A DNA stretch of 64,000 nt, taken from Flagellimonas marinaquae. Lineage in GTDB: Bacteria > Bacteroidota > Bacteroidia > Flavobacteriales > Flavobacteriaceae. The notes beneath the pieces were generated by a model that searched no databases, was not told where the DNA came from, and saw only the letters and a program-made list of their open reading frames with translations. Shown one piece after another: positions 1 to 8,941 of the stretch. Each line of letters starts with the position of its first letter. Position 1 is the stretch's first letter. The DNA lies in the NCBI RefSeq assembly GCF_023716465.1, contig NZ_CP092415.1:3263501-3327500 (forward strand), given 5' to 3'. The translations under genes and the position numbers were made by a program.

Positions 1-914
1 TTGATATGCATTTTTCGCTTACCGGGCAACTGTAGCTCCAAAAGGTTGATATATCCATTTTTCACGGCCACCTTCATGGATTTTTTCTCCACAAATAATT
101 CTCCAGTTCCATAATCGTGCTCAATCTCTTCCATTTCGGTCCTAAAGATTTTCATAGGCTCCTCTTTTTCCGCATTGACCAATTTGGTCCATGCACCGGG
201 ATAAGGACTTAGTCCACGTATATGATTATAAATATCTTCCATGGATGCTTCCCAATTTATCCGGCAGGTGTCCTTATGGATTTTCGGAGCTGGTTTTAAT
301 TCCGTGCTTTCGTCCTGTTTTTGTCGAATAACTGTTCCTGATTCTATTTGCTTACAGGTCTCTACCACTAGATCGGCGCCAATGGTCATTAATCTATCGT
401 GCAAGGAGCCAGCGGTATCATCTTGTGTGATTTTTTCTGTTTTCTGTAGAATGATGCTCCCCGTATCTATTTTTTCATCAATAAAAAATGTGGTGACCCC
501 TGTTTCGGTTTCACCATTGATTATGGCCCAATTAATTGGGGCGGCTCCCCGATATTGGGGCAGGAGAGACGCATGAAGGTTAAAGGTGCCGTATTCCGGC
601 ATTTGCCAAACAGCTTTGGGCAACATCCTAAAAGCCACGACCACTTGTAAGTTCGCTTCAAGGCTTTTGAGTTCTTCCAAAAAAGATTCATCCTTTAAAT
701 TGGTGGGCTGTAAAACTTTTATTTGTTGCTCGACCGCAAATTGCTTTACGGCCGATTGTTGAACCTTTCGTCCTCGACCTGCAGGTCTATCGGGAGCAGT
801 AATTACACCGACAACATTTAAACCAGCCTCCAATATTTTTTTAAGGCTTTGCACGGCAAAATCCGGGGTGCCCATAAATACAATACGTAGGGGGCTATTT
901 TTTGATGTACTCAT
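1..914 (-). CDS. fmt: Methionyl-tRNA formyltransferase, C-terminus cut by window edge
   Basis: Cytoplasmic enzyme that formylates initiator Met-tRNA using 10-formyl-tetrahydrofolate. The minus-strand frame starts at ATG 914 and runs open to base 1, giving 304 codons; family members have about 315, so only the extreme C-terminus is missing. The N-terminus reads RIVFMGTPDFAV, the formyl-transferase core shows HASLLPQYRGAAPI and the following TGVTTFFIDEKIDTGSI segment with the catalytic Asp region, and the C-terminal OB-like part begins near IYNHIRGLSPYPGAW. It starts inside the end of recQ (20-nt overlap), so the two are probably co-transcribed and translationally linked. Confidence 0.96.
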   Translation of the reverse strand, partial: MSTSKNSPLRIVFMGTPDFAVQSLKKILEAGLNVVGVITAPDRPAGRGRKVQQSAVKQFAVEQQIKVLQPTNLKDESFLEELKSLEANLQVVVAFRMLPKAVWQMPEYGTFNLHASLLPQYRGAAPINWAIINGETETGVTTFFIDEKIDTGSIILQKTEKITQDDTAGSLHDRLMTIGADLVVETCKQIESGTVIRQKQDESTELKPAPKIHKDTCRINWEASMEDIYNHIRGLSPYPGAWTKLVNAEKEEPMKIFRTEMEEIEHDYGTGELFVEKKSMKVAVKNGYINLLELQLPGKRKMHI

Positions 915-2787
915 TTTTATAGTTTATGGAGATCAGCTCATCTTCAAGCAGTCTTTCCAGTGTTGTTAAAAGTTCCTCCTCATTGGCGCCGGTTTCCTTT
1001 TCCAATTGTCGGGAAGTATGGGGCCGAATTTCTAATAGCTCCATGATCCTTTTCTCCAAATAATGCGAGGAGGGCATTACTTTCTCTTGTCTACAAATAT
1101 CGCAAGTACCGCAGTTTTCGGAAACCTTTTCACCAAAATAATTCAGGAGATATACACTTCGGCATACCTTTATATTGGTAATGTACCCCAACATGGCCTC
1201 CATATTTTTTTGTTTAACTTGATTAAAATCCTTGATTTTCTTGGCAAACAAATTAATGGTGTGATCATCTTCACGGGGTACCAAAAAAGTAATTTCAAGG
1301 TCAGAGGTGTTGTTTTTATACTTCACAATCTGGTCGTCGGCAAGCTGTTGAAGTAACTGCTTCAACTGTCTCTCGCTTGTTCCGGTTTTTTGTGACAACA
1401 GATACAGATTGATTTTTGTTTCGTAATCCGTAATGCCCCCATACGTTCTTAGTATGGTCTGAATGATGGGGGCCGTTTTCCTGTTTTTGTCCAAATAATC
1501 AAATATTTGCGTTTTTGGCGCTACAAATTGTAATGTTGTTTTCTCCTTGAAGTTTTCGGAAAGCGTAAGAACCGAATTTTGATCTAATATTCGAATAGCA
1601 TTAAAAGTCGTGTTCGGATTAAACCCGTAGCGTTTGCAAAATTCATTGAATGTAAAGGCCAAAGGTTCACTTATAAGTTCACCGTACGATATCTGGAAAT
1701 AATTGTTGAGTTTGGAATACACCATTTTAACAAATGCCACATCGGGCAAATTGGCCAAAAATTGTTGTTGTGCCTTTTCGGCATCTTCGTTAGAGGAAAC
1801 AATTATGGCCGTTGATGGTTTACCATCCCTTCCTGCGCGCCCCGCTTCTTGAAAATAGCTCTCCAAGCTATCGGGGATTTGATAATGGACCACTAGGCGA
1901 ACATCCGGCTTGTCCACTCCCATTCCAAAGGCATTGGTAGCCACCATCGCCCGTACCTTACCGCTTAACCAAAGGTTAAGTTTTTCTTCTTTGTCGGATT
2001 TTGGAATGCCTCCATGAAAAAACGAGGCGGAGATACCGTTCCTTATCAAAAAATTGGCAAGAGAGATGGACATTTTTCTTGAGCGTACATAAACAATGGC
2101 ACTGCCCGGCACCTTGTCCATGTATTTTTTAAGTTGGTAGAGCTTATCTTCGGAATGCTTTACCTTAAATACAATATTTGATCGCGAAAACGAATCCTTA
2201 AAGATCTGTACCTGCTCCAATTGTAAATTCTCGACAATATCGCCAACAACTTTTGGAGTCGCCGTTGCCGTAAGTGCGATCATTGGAGCGTTGGGCACCA
2301 TTTCCTTTAAAATGGAGCAGCCCAAGTAAGAAGGTCTAAAGTCGTTACCCCATTGTGAGATACAGTGGGCCTCATCAATGGCGATAAGGTTAACATTCAT
2401 CTGTTGGATACGTCCTTGAACCAAGGGTTGTTGCAATCGCTCTGGGGACAGATACAAAAATTTATAATTGCCATAAATGCAGTTATCGAGCAGATTGTTC
2501 AGTTCCTCTTTTGAAATCCCACCTGTTAACGCAATAGCTTTAATGTTTCTTTTTTTTAGCTGAGATACTTGATCTTGAATCAACGCGACCAATGGGGAAA
2601 CAACAATACAAATACCCTCCATGGCAAGCGAGGGCACTTGGTAGCAAACCGACTTTCCGCCTCCGGTGGGCATTAAAGCCAGAACATCTTTGCCCGCTAG
2701 GACATTGCCAATAATGTTTTGTTGGGAGCCCCTAAAACCATCGTAGCCCCAAAAGTGTTTTAAAATACTTGTGGTGTCTTTGTGCAC
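895..2787 (-). CDS. recQ: RecQ-family ATP-dependent DNA helicase (variant without HRDC)
   Basis: 3'-5' DNA helicase of genome maintenance, 630 aa. Walker A MPTGGGKS lies near residue 40, the DEAH box in AIDEAHCISQWG near 138, and the RecQ helicase motif VI region QEAGRAGRDGKPS near 315. The four zinc-site cysteines are at 542, 559, 562 and 565 (CGTCDIC), far later than in E. coli RecQ (about 380-403). About 170 residues with winged-helix-like segments separate the helicase core from the zinc site, and a short winged helix ends the protein with no HRDC domain. The start is GTG 2787, overlapping the stop of the upstream NTPase gene by one base. The end overlaps fmt by 20 nt. Confidence 0.95.
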   Translation of the reverse strand: MHKDTTSILKHFWGYDGFRGSQQNIIGNVLAGKDVLALMPTGGGKSVCYQVPSLAMEGICIVVSPLVALIQDQVSQLKKRNIKAIALTGGISKEELNNLLDNCIYGNYKFLYLSPERLQQPLVQGRIQQMNVNLIAIDEAHCISQWGNDFRPSYLGCSILKEMVPNAPMIALTATATPKVVGDIVENLQLEQVQIFKDSFSRSNIVFKVKHSEDKLYQLKKYMDKVPGSAIVYVRSRKMSISLANFLIRNGISASFFHGGIPKSDKEEKLNLWLSGKVRAMVATNAFGMGVDKPDVRLVVHYQIPDSLESYFQEAGRAGRDGKPSTAIIVSSNEDAEKAQQQFLANLPDVAFVKMVYSKLNNYFQISYGELISEPLAFTFNEFCKRYGFNPNTTFNAIRILDQNSVLTLSENFKEKTTLQFVAPKTQIFDYLDKNRKTAPIIQTILRTYGGITDYETKINLYLLSQKTGTSERQLKQLLQQLADDQIVKYKNNTSDLEITFLVPREDDHTINLFAKKIKDFNQVKQKNMEAMLGYITNIKVCRSVYLLNYFGEKVSENCGTCDICRQEKVMPSSHYLEKRIMELLEIRPHTSRQLEKETGANEEELLTTLERLLEDELISINYKNEYIKK

Positions 2788-3350
2788 TATGGATTTTTAA
2801 GTGTTTCCAAAATAAATTCAATCCGATTTGGGACTGCATCTTTTGGCACTTCGATGGGGTCATAGCCAAATTGGGTATAGGTTTTCATCAAGGCAAGATG
2901 AATGCGTTCAGCCTCTTCAAAAGTCTCCAATCTTTCGTTGTCGGATACGTAAATTTCTTTCCATGGCGGAACAATAAAAACAGAATCGTATCTGTGGTCA
3001 TCACAATGGGAGGTAAAAAACGTGTCGTATTCCTGTCCAAAAAAATCCATATAGGCCAATACATCGGGAATGCCACGGTCAAAAAAACTTATGGGAACAT
3101 TGGTGGTCAAAGATTGTTTATAGTGCCTCGTTCTGCCTTCGAGCAGGTCTTTGTTGAACTGCATGGCATCGTCCACAAACACCAATGGGTTGGAGATATG
3201 TTCCTCACACTGTCCTTCCAGTTTAGCTTTGGAGGTCATGTCCCTGATAATTTCATGAAAGCAATGATACCCTTTGCTTTCCAATCCGTTAACAATGGAT
3301 GTTTTTCCCGTTCCGGGAGCTCCTGTAATTACTACCTTGCTCTTTCCCAA
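2787..3350 (-). CDS. AAA_28-type P-loop NTPase
   Basis: Small ATP/GTP-binding protein of the NadR/Ttd14-like AAA_28 group; the substrate is unknown, and a nucleoside or small-molecule kinase is possible. A Walker A GAPGTGKT lies at the N-terminus, followed by a helix-rich lid and a conserved FFDRGIPDVLAYM segment typical of the group. The frame is open from GTG 3389, but homology begins at the TTG at 3350 (GKSKVVITGAPGTGKT). A possible -7-like TACTTTG lies between the two, so I prefer TTG 3350 (187 aa). It is followed by recQ with a TAGTG stop/start overlap, which implies one operon with recQ and fmt. Function in the operon is not clear. Confidence 0.8.
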   Translation of the reverse strand: MGKSKVVITGAPGTGKTSIVNGLESKGYHCFHEIIRDMTSKAKLEGQCEEHISNPLVFVDDAMQFNKDLLEGRTRHYKQSLTTNVPISFFDRGIPDVLAYMDFFGQEYDTFFTSHCDDHRYDSVFIVPPWKEIYVSDNERLETFEEAERIHLALMKTYTQFGYDPIEVPKDAVPNRIEFILETLKNP

Positions 3351-3416
3351 AGACCTTGAATTAAAGGTGCAAAGTAATGAAATAGCCACAAGGAAAAAAA
3401 ATTGAAGGCTAAGCCA

Positions 3417-3424
3417 TATATTTG
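3417..3424 (+). promoter_or_regulatory. -7 promoter box TATATTTG of the DUF493 gene
   Basis: TATATTTG matches the Bacteroidota -7 consensus TAnnTTTG. It ends 13 nt before ATG 3438 and rules out the upstream in-frame TTG at 3402 as a start. No convincing -33 TTTG is seen at the usual distance. Confidence 0.55.
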
Positions 3425-3437
3425 TAAAAAATTAGGC

Positions 3438-3725
3438 ATGGACAAGAACGATACAGATGAATTTTATAATAGGTTAAGGGAAAAATTGCTCGAAAACACC
3501 GATTGGCCGTCCAATTATCTTTATAAATTTATAGTACCAACCGATGAGGCGCGCATACAGCAAGTGCATAAGATTTTTGATAACACCGGTGCAGTGATCG
3601 AGTCAAAAAAATCGAAAAAAGGAACGTACACCAGTATATCCATTATGGTACAAATGCAAGATCCCGATGCAGTGATAGAAAAATACAAGGAGGTTTCCAT
3701 AGTAGAAGGCGTTATTTCCCTGTAA
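3438..3725 (+). CDS. DUF493 (YbeD-like) protein
   Basis: Small cytoplasmic protein of the DUF493/YbeD family, 95 aa, role unknown; the family has an ACT-like ferredoxin fold thought to bind a small ligand or partner. Visible family features are the central WPSNYLYKFIVPTDEARI strand-helix segment and the GTYTSISIMVQM strand. The start at ATG 3438 is chosen over TTG 3402 because a -7 box covers the interval between them. It is followed after 81 nt by the DUF4290 gene and then murA, all on the plus strand, a gene order often kept in Flavobacteriia. Confidence 0.88.
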   Translation: MDKNDTDEFYNRLREKLLENTDWPSNYLYKFIVPTDEARIQQVHKIFDNTGAVIESKKSKKGTYTSISIMVQMQDPDAVIEKYKEVSIVEGVISL

Positions 3726-3806
3726 AACCTTTGTTTGCCATAATTTTAGTATTTTGCAGGCGTTATCGGATAGACTTTCCTAATTTAAACTTCTAAACAC
3801 GTTAAT

Positions 3807-4448
3807 TTGAACGAAGTATATAACCTAGAATACAATACAGAACGTCCAAAACTTTTTATTCCTGAGTATGGTCGTCATTTTCAAAAGATGGTAGACCATG
3901 CAGTTGCCATAGAAGACCGAGAAGAGCGTAATAAAGTGGCCAAATCCATAATTAGTGTTATGGGCAATCTACAGCCGCATTTAAGGGATGTTCCCGATTT
4001 TCAGCACAAATTGTGGGACCAGTTGTTTATTATGGCCGACTTTAAATTGGATGTGGATTCACCATTTCCCATTACTTCCAAGGAAATGTTGCAACAGCGA
4101 CCCGAGCCATTGAATTACCCACAAAATCATCCCAAATACCGTTTTTATGGAAACAATATCAAAAGAATGATAGATGTGGCGGTTCAATGGGAAGAAGGGG
4201 ACATGAGGTCGGGACTGGAATATGCCATTGCCAACCACATGAAAAAGTGCTACCTCGTTTGGAACAAGGATACCGTTGAAGATGGTGTGATTTTTAACCA
4301 CCTCAAAGAACTGAGTGATGGAAAAATCGATTTGGCCAAAAAAGACGAGAGTCTAACGGAAAGTGGGCAGTTCCTTAAAAACAAACCGGCTAGATCCAAC
4401 AGCAACCGCGGAAAAAAGAATCAAAGAGGAAGGAAAAAAAGATATTAA
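3807..4448 (+). CDS. DUF4290 protein
   Basis: Cytoplasmic Bacteroidota-specific protein of unknown function, 213 aa. The DUF4290 signature is clear at the N-terminus (EYNTERPKLFIPEYGRH) and in the middle (AVAIEDREERNKVAKSII, GNLQPHLRDVPDFQHKLWD). The last 20-25 residues are strongly basic (SNSNRGKKNQRGRKKRY), which suggests nucleic-acid or ribosome contact, though this is inference. The start codon is TTG 3807; no in-frame ATG precedes the conserved region. murA follows after 15 nt, so the two are very likely co-transcribed. Confidence 0.88.
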   Translation: MNEVYNLEYNTERPKLFIPEYGRHFQKMVDHAVAIEDREERNKVAKSIISVMGNLQPHLRDVPDFQHKLWDQLFIMADFKLDVDSPFPITSKEMLQQRPEPLNYPQNHPKYRFYGNNIKRMIDVAVQWEEGDMRSGLEYAIANHMKKCYLVWNKDTVEDGVIFNHLKELSDGKIDLAKKDESLTESGQFLKNKPARSNSNRGKKNQRGRKKRY

Positions 4449-4463
4449 ACTCCAAAGGAATTC

Positions 4464-5771
4464 ATGGGTACATTTCGAATAGAGGGCGGACACCGGTTAC
4501 ATGGTGAGATCACCCCGCAAGGAGCAAAGAACGAAGCACTACAGATTCTTTGTGCTGTTTTGTTGTCAGAAGAAAAAATTACCATCAACAATATACCGGA
4601 CATCGTCGATGTCAACAAACTAATTTCCTTACTCGAGGATTTAGGCGTGAAAATCCAGAAAAAAGGTAAGGGGTCCTACACATTTAAGGCAGACGATGTA
4701 AATCTGGATTACCTACAATCGGCAAAATTTAAGGAAGACGGTAGGGGTCTTAGAGGTTCCATAATGTTGGTGGGACCTTTGTTGTCCAGATTTGGAAAAG
4801 GATACATCCCCAAACCAGGCGGCGATAAAATAGGCAGGCGAAGATTGGATACCCATTTTGAAGGATTTATTAAACTGGGAGCCAATTTTAGGTATAACAA
4901 AGAAGAACACTTTTACGGTGTAGAAGCCGAGAAACTCACCGGAACCTACATGTTGTTGGATGAAGCATCCGTTACCGGTACAGCCAATATTGTGATGGCA
5001 GCTGTTTTGGCAGAGGGAACAACAACCATTTATAATGCAGCTTGTGAACCCTATCTGCAGCAATTGTGCAAAATGCTGAACCGTATGGGCGCAAAAATTT
5101 CAGGTATAGGCTCCAATCTATTGACTATCGATGGGGTGGACTCTTTGGGGGGTACGGAACATACCATGTTGCCCGATATGATAGAAATCGGTAGCTGGGT
5201 CGGATTGGCTGCAATGACCCAAAGCGAACTTACCATAAAGAATGTAAGTTGGAACGATTTGGGACAAATTCCGACCGTATTCAGAAAGTTGGGTATCACT
5301 TTAGAAAGAAAAGGGGACGATATCTTTATCCCGAAACACGAAGAAGGTTACGAAATACAGAACTTTATCGATGGATCTATACTGACCATTGCCGATGCCC
5401 CATGGCCTGGACTAACCCCGGATTTATTGAGTATAATTTTGGTTGTAGCCACTCAAGCAAGGGGAGAAGTGCTCATCCATCAAAAAATGTTCGAGAGCCG
5501 TTTGTTCTTTGTAGATAAGTTGATCGATATGGGGGCAAAGATAATTCTCTGCGATCCACACCGAGCCACGGTGATTGGACACGATTTTAAATCTACCTTA
5601 AAAGCCACTACCATGGTTTCTCCGGATATTCGTGCTGGAGTTTCCCTTTTGATCGCAGCATTGTCTGCCAAGGGAACTTCCACTATACATAATATTGAGC
5701 AAATTGATCGGGGTTACGAGAATATCGATGAACGTTTGCGTGCTATAGGGGCGAATATCGTAAGAGTGTGA
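4464..5771 (+). CDS. murA: UDP-N-acetylglucosamine 1-carboxyvinyltransferase with Cys-to-Asp active site
   Basis: First committed step of peptidoglycan synthesis: transfers enolpyruvyl from PEP to UDP-GlcNAc in the cytoplasm. 435 aa, full length, with two inside-out alpha/beta domains of the EPSP-synthase fold. The N-terminus shows QGAKNEALQILCAVLL (KN pair of the active site). The mobile catalytic loop reads KPGGDKIGRRRLDTH, so the position of E. coli Cys115 is Asp121. Asp at this site is known from naturally fosfomycin-insensitive MurA enzymes such as the mycobacterial one. The gene lies 15 nt after DUF4290 and ends convergently with the kinase gene. Confidence 0.97.
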   Translation: MGTFRIEGGHRLHGEITPQGAKNEALQILCAVLLSEEKITINNIPDIVDVNKLISLLEDLGVKIQKKGKGSYTFKADDVNLDYLQSAKFKEDGRGLRGSIMLVGPLLSRFGKGYIPKPGGDKIGRRRLDTHFEGFIKLGANFRYNKEEHFYGVEAEKLTGTYMLLDEASVTGTANIVMAAVLAEGTTTIYNAACEPYLQQLCKMLNRMGAKISGIGSNLLTIDGVDSLGGTEHTMLPDMIEIGSWVGLAAMTQSELTIKNVSWNDLGQIPTVFRKLGITLERKGDDIFIPKHEEGYEIQNFIDGSILTIADAPWPGLTPDLLSIILVVATQARGEVLIHQKMFESRLFFVDKLIDMGAKIILCDPHRATVIGHDFKSTLKATTMVSPDIRAGVSLLIAALSAKGTSTIHNIEQIDRGYENIDERLRAIGANIVRV

Positions 5772-5772
5772 T

Positions 5773-7731
5773 CTAATCCTTGGGAATAAGTATAGTTACT
5801 TTTGTTCCTTCTTTGGAGCTTTGTATGCGCACTAATTCTTGATTTGAAAACTTTTTGAGGGCTTCGATACGCTTTGCGGTTATGGACATACCTCTGGATG
5901 GACGCTCATACGAACTTTCTTTTGGTTTTGAGGACATTCCCACGCCGTTATCTTCTATCGTGCAAACAATATTATCATCGCTCTCATGGAAAGATACTTT
6001 GAGTTCTTTGTTTCCTTTTTTAGGCATAAGGCCATGTATTATGGCGTTTTCAATATAAGGTTGAACCAATAACATGGGTATTTCAGCATTATGGATATCC
6101 AAGTTTTCATCAACCTTAAAATCATAGGTAAAAGAATTGTCAAAACGTAGGGCTTCCAATTCAATATAGATTTTTAACAATTCAATTTCGTCCTTTAGAG
6201 GTAAACTTATATTGATAGAGGTTTCCAGTACTTGCCGCAGCAATTTTGAGAATTTGGATAGATAGGTCAATGCTCCTTTTCGATCGTTTGAATTGATCAA
6301 GTGTTGAATGGAACTTAAAGAATTGAAGATAAAATGAGGATTCATTTGTGCTCGAAGCATCCTTTTTTCCAATTCAATGTTCATTTCTTGGATTATTTCT
6401 TTTTGTTCGTAAATCAGTATATTTTTCTCAACAAGCATTGCATTCGATTTTTGCTTGCTTCTATAGCGGAAATACAATAAACTGGCAGAAAACAACAATA
6501 AAAGAGCAATTATCGAAAGGTAGCCAATACGTTTCTGGTTTAAATCGATATAAGAGCCCATCAACTCGAGTTCTAATTTATTCTCTTTGATTTCCCGGTC
6601 TTTTAGGTAAACATCATGCTGTATCTGGAGGTTTTGAATCTCCTTGACCTTGGTTTCGTTCAAAAGGCTATCGCGGAAGGCAACGGACTGTTTTAGATGA
6701 TAAATGGCATCTGGAAATTGTTTTGTGGAGGTATAAATTTCGTGCGCCAGGTCATGCGCCTCCATAAAATATTTGTAACCTCCGGTTTTATTGAGTGCCT
6801 CTAGGTTTTTTTTAGAATAATCAATTGCCTCTGGATATTTATTTTGTTGCAGCATTAATTCGGCAAGACCATAATAAGAAACCGCGATCTGTGTTTTGTT
6901 TGAGAGCTGTTTGCTCAATTCCAACGATTTTACAAAGTATTCTTCTGCAAGTTTTGATTGGTTTAGGTTTAAATAGCATTGTGCGATATTCGAGTATGTT
7001 GTACAGAGTTTTAGTTTTTCATTTTCGGATTCCTGATACTCCTTGCTCTTTAATAATTTCTCCAGCGCATCGGTATATTTGTTTTCGTTCATGTCCAACA
7101 AGGCCAGGTTGCTAACTACAATGTTTTCCAAAGACTCCCTGTTTGATCCACTATATATTTCCAATGCTCTTTCATATTGCTTTTTTGCATTTTCCGGTTC
7201 ATCCATTAGGTCGTATAAAACACCCAAATTGGTATAGGCAGCGGTAATATCCAAGGATAGGTTTAGGGAATCAACAAGTTTAATGCATTTGAGATAGTAA
7301 TCCTTACTCGTTGGATAATCACCAATTTGTTTATATATGATGCCAAAGGAATTGTAGCTTTTGTAGACGTGCTCATAATTTTTATGCTCTTTGGATAAGG
7401 CAAGGCATTGTTTAAATACTTCAAGGGATTCCGGATAACTACCGGTCATCCCGTGTATGATTCCCAAAGAGAAAAGAGACTCTATTTCCCCTTTTGGGTA
7501 GTTTATTTTCTTTGCCAACTCAATTCCAGATGTTACCATTTCCACAGCTTTTTCCTTGTCTTTGGAACGTAGTAGCCCGGCCAACCTTCTTTTTAAATTT
7601 ACCTTGGTTGTGTCATCTGCTGTTTTTAGTAGGTTCTGTAAACTATCTATTTCTTTGCTTTGGGCAAAACAGATGTTTTGGGATAAAAGGAATAGGAGCA
7701 AAGTAAAAATTAAACAAAAGGATGACTTCAT
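5773..7731 (-). CDS. TPR sensor histidine kinase, LytS/His_kinase type
   Basis: Membrane sensor kinase of 652 aa. A signal peptide (FTLLLFLLSQNICFAQ) is followed by about 330 periplasmic residues of tetratricopeptide repeats (for example the segment around YNSFGIIYKQIGDYPTSKDY). Next come a coiled coil, one membrane segment near residue 400 (IGYLSIIALLLLFSASLLYF), the phospho-acceptor region RAQMNPHFIFNSLSSIQH of the PF06580 class near 460, and a C-terminal HATPase with IEDNGVGM. Kinases of this class normally pair with LytTR regulators, but no regulator is adjacent. It ends convergently with murA. The signal sensed is unknown. Confidence 0.92.
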   Translation of the reverse strand: MKSSFCLIFTLLLFLLSQNICFAQSKEIDSLQNLLKTADDTTKVNLKRRLAGLLRSKDKEKAVEMVTSGIELAKKINYPKGEIESLFSLGIIHGMTGSYPESLEVFKQCLALSKEHKNYEHVYKSYNSFGIIYKQIGDYPTSKDYYLKCIKLVDSLNLSLDITAAYTNLGVLYDLMDEPENAKKQYERALEIYSGSNRESLENIVVSNLALLDMNENKYTDALEKLLKSKEYQESENEKLKLCTTYSNIAQCYLNLNQSKLAEEYFVKSLELSKQLSNKTQIAVSYYGLAELMLQQNKYPEAIDYSKKNLEALNKTGGYKYFMEAHDLAHEIYTSTKQFPDAIYHLKQSVAFRDSLLNETKVKEIQNLQIQHDVYLKDREIKENKLELELMGSYIDLNQKRIGYLSIIALLLLFSASLLYFRYRSKQKSNAMLVEKNILIYEQKEIIQEMNIELEKRMLRAQMNPHFIFNSLSSIQHLINSNDRKGALTYLSKFSKLLRQVLETSINISLPLKDEIELLKIYIELEALRFDNSFTYDFKVDENLDIHNAEIPMLLVQPYIENAIIHGLMPKKGNKELKVSFHESDDNIVCTIEDNGVGMSSKPKESSYERPSRGMSITAKRIEALKKFSNQELVRIQSSKEGTKVTILIPKD

Positions 7732-7874
7732 ACAATGGTTGGTTTATCGAATAGATGAAGGTTGATTTCTATTCAAATGGTTCTGGCTGGTATTAATTTA
7801 TGAAGTTTTCTCCTTATTGTGACCTGTTAGCGAGAATTTGGATTAAAAAAATTCTAGAAGTAGGAAAAAAATGA

Positions 7875-8876
7875 TTATTTCTTTTCTAAATTCCCATCAG
7901 GATACAGAGCAAAACGCCCTCTATTTTTTTCGTGAACATGGTCTGGATAGGGCCATGGCCATCCCCCAAATTGAGTCAATCGGTACTCTTCCATTGCTTT
8001 TTGGATCTCAGCCTGGGTGTTCATTACAAAGGGTCCATATTTGGCAACCGGTTCACCAATGGGTTTTCCTTGCAATAGCATAAAATGTACAGTTTCCGAG
8101 CCAATTTTAATATTAACATCTCGGCTGGGGTCTAAAACAATGCCAAAGTTGGGATTTATTTTTTTATCCTCGATATGAATATGGTTGCCATCATAAAAAT
8201 ATAGCACCCGATTAACAGCGGTATTGGCTTTTGGCAACACATATTCGGACGCTGCACGGGCATGGATGTTCCAAATGGCAACTTCGTTTTTGGGGTCAGC
8301 CGCCCAAGAATCGGGAGCGGGATCGAGCGAGGCAACATTTTTATAGGCACCGGCAATTATCTTGATTTTTGCATTTTGCTCCTCTACAACTGGAATATCT
8401 TCATTCCAGAGCATTCTGAAGTGAGGGTCCACGAATTTTCCAGCTTTCGGTAAATTCAACCAAATCTGGAACAACTCTAAAGTATTTTCCTCATCATCTT
8501 TGAGCAAGGGAAACATTTCGGAGTGCTGTACACCGCGTCCGGCTGTCATCCATTGTACGTCGCCTTCGCCGAACCTTCCAGCTGCTCCCAACGAATCGGA
8601 ATGATCACAAAACCCTTTGTTTACTATGGTTATCGTCTCAAAACCTCTATGTGGATGATAAGGAAACCCGGGAATGGTCTGTCCGTGGTACATTCGCCAT
8701 TTGTGAGATGGGTCAAAATCGTTTCCTAAGTTTCTATCTTGAAGTAGTAAGCTGTCAGGACCCATTTCACCGTTACCTTTTGGGTAATTGTCCAAATGAT
8801 ACACACTGAACAAAAAGGGATCTAATGTTTGCCATGGTATACTTAATGGAAACGTTTGTTTTACCGATTTTTTCAT
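7875..8876 (-). CDS. Pirin family protein
   Basis: Cupin-superfamily pirin, 333 aa, cytoplasmic, a metal-binding protein; some members have quercetin 2,3-dioxygenase activity. The metal site is visible as HPHRGFETIT, DHSDSLG and the matching VQHSEM with preceding GDVQWMTAGRG, giving the usual His/His/His/Glu set. The C-terminal cupin half is present, with the family KYGPFVMNTQAEI motif near the end. The start ATG 8876 lies just after a terminator hairpin of the upstream amidohydrolase gene on the same strand, so it is probably a separate unit. Its substrate cannot be told from sequence. Confidence 0.92.
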   Translation of the reverse strand: MKKSVKQTFPLSIPWQTLDPFLFSVYHLDNYPKGNGEMGPDSLLLQDRNLGNDFDPSHKWRMYHGQTIPGFPYHPHRGFETITIVNKGFCDHSDSLGAAGRFGEGDVQWMTAGRGVQHSEMFPLLKDDEENTLELFQIWLNLPKAGKFVDPHFRMLWNEDIPVVEEQNAKIKIIAGAYKNVASLDPAPDSWAADPKNEVAIWNIHARAASEYVLPKANTAVNRVLYFYDGNHIHIEDKKINPNFGIVLDPSRDVNIKIGSETVHFMLLQGKPIGEPVAKYGPFVMNTQAEIQKAMEEYRLTQFGGWPWPYPDHVHEKNRGRFALYPDGNLEKK

Positions 8877-8894
8877 GTTAAGTTTTGTTTTGGT

Positions 8895-8923
8895 AAAAAA
8901 GCCTGCTCAGAGCAGGCTTTTTT
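8895..8923 (-). terminator. Intrinsic terminator after the amidohydrolase gene
   Basis: GCCTGCT (8901-8907) and AGCAGGC (8911-8917) form a 7-bp stem with a 3-nt loop, flanked by six A and six T, so it can work on either strand. It lies 19 nt past the stop of the minus-strand amidohydrolase gene. Confidence 0.85.
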
Positions 8924-8941
8924 ATCGTATTTCGTAGCAAG

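Noticed and set aside
2769..3359. 196-codon plus-strand frame
   Set aside because: Antisense to the AAA-type NTPase gene, whose Walker motif is clear.
4464..5771. MurA as an inactive paralogue because the catalytic Cys is missing
   Set aside because: Asp at this position is a known functional alternative, and all other motifs are intact.
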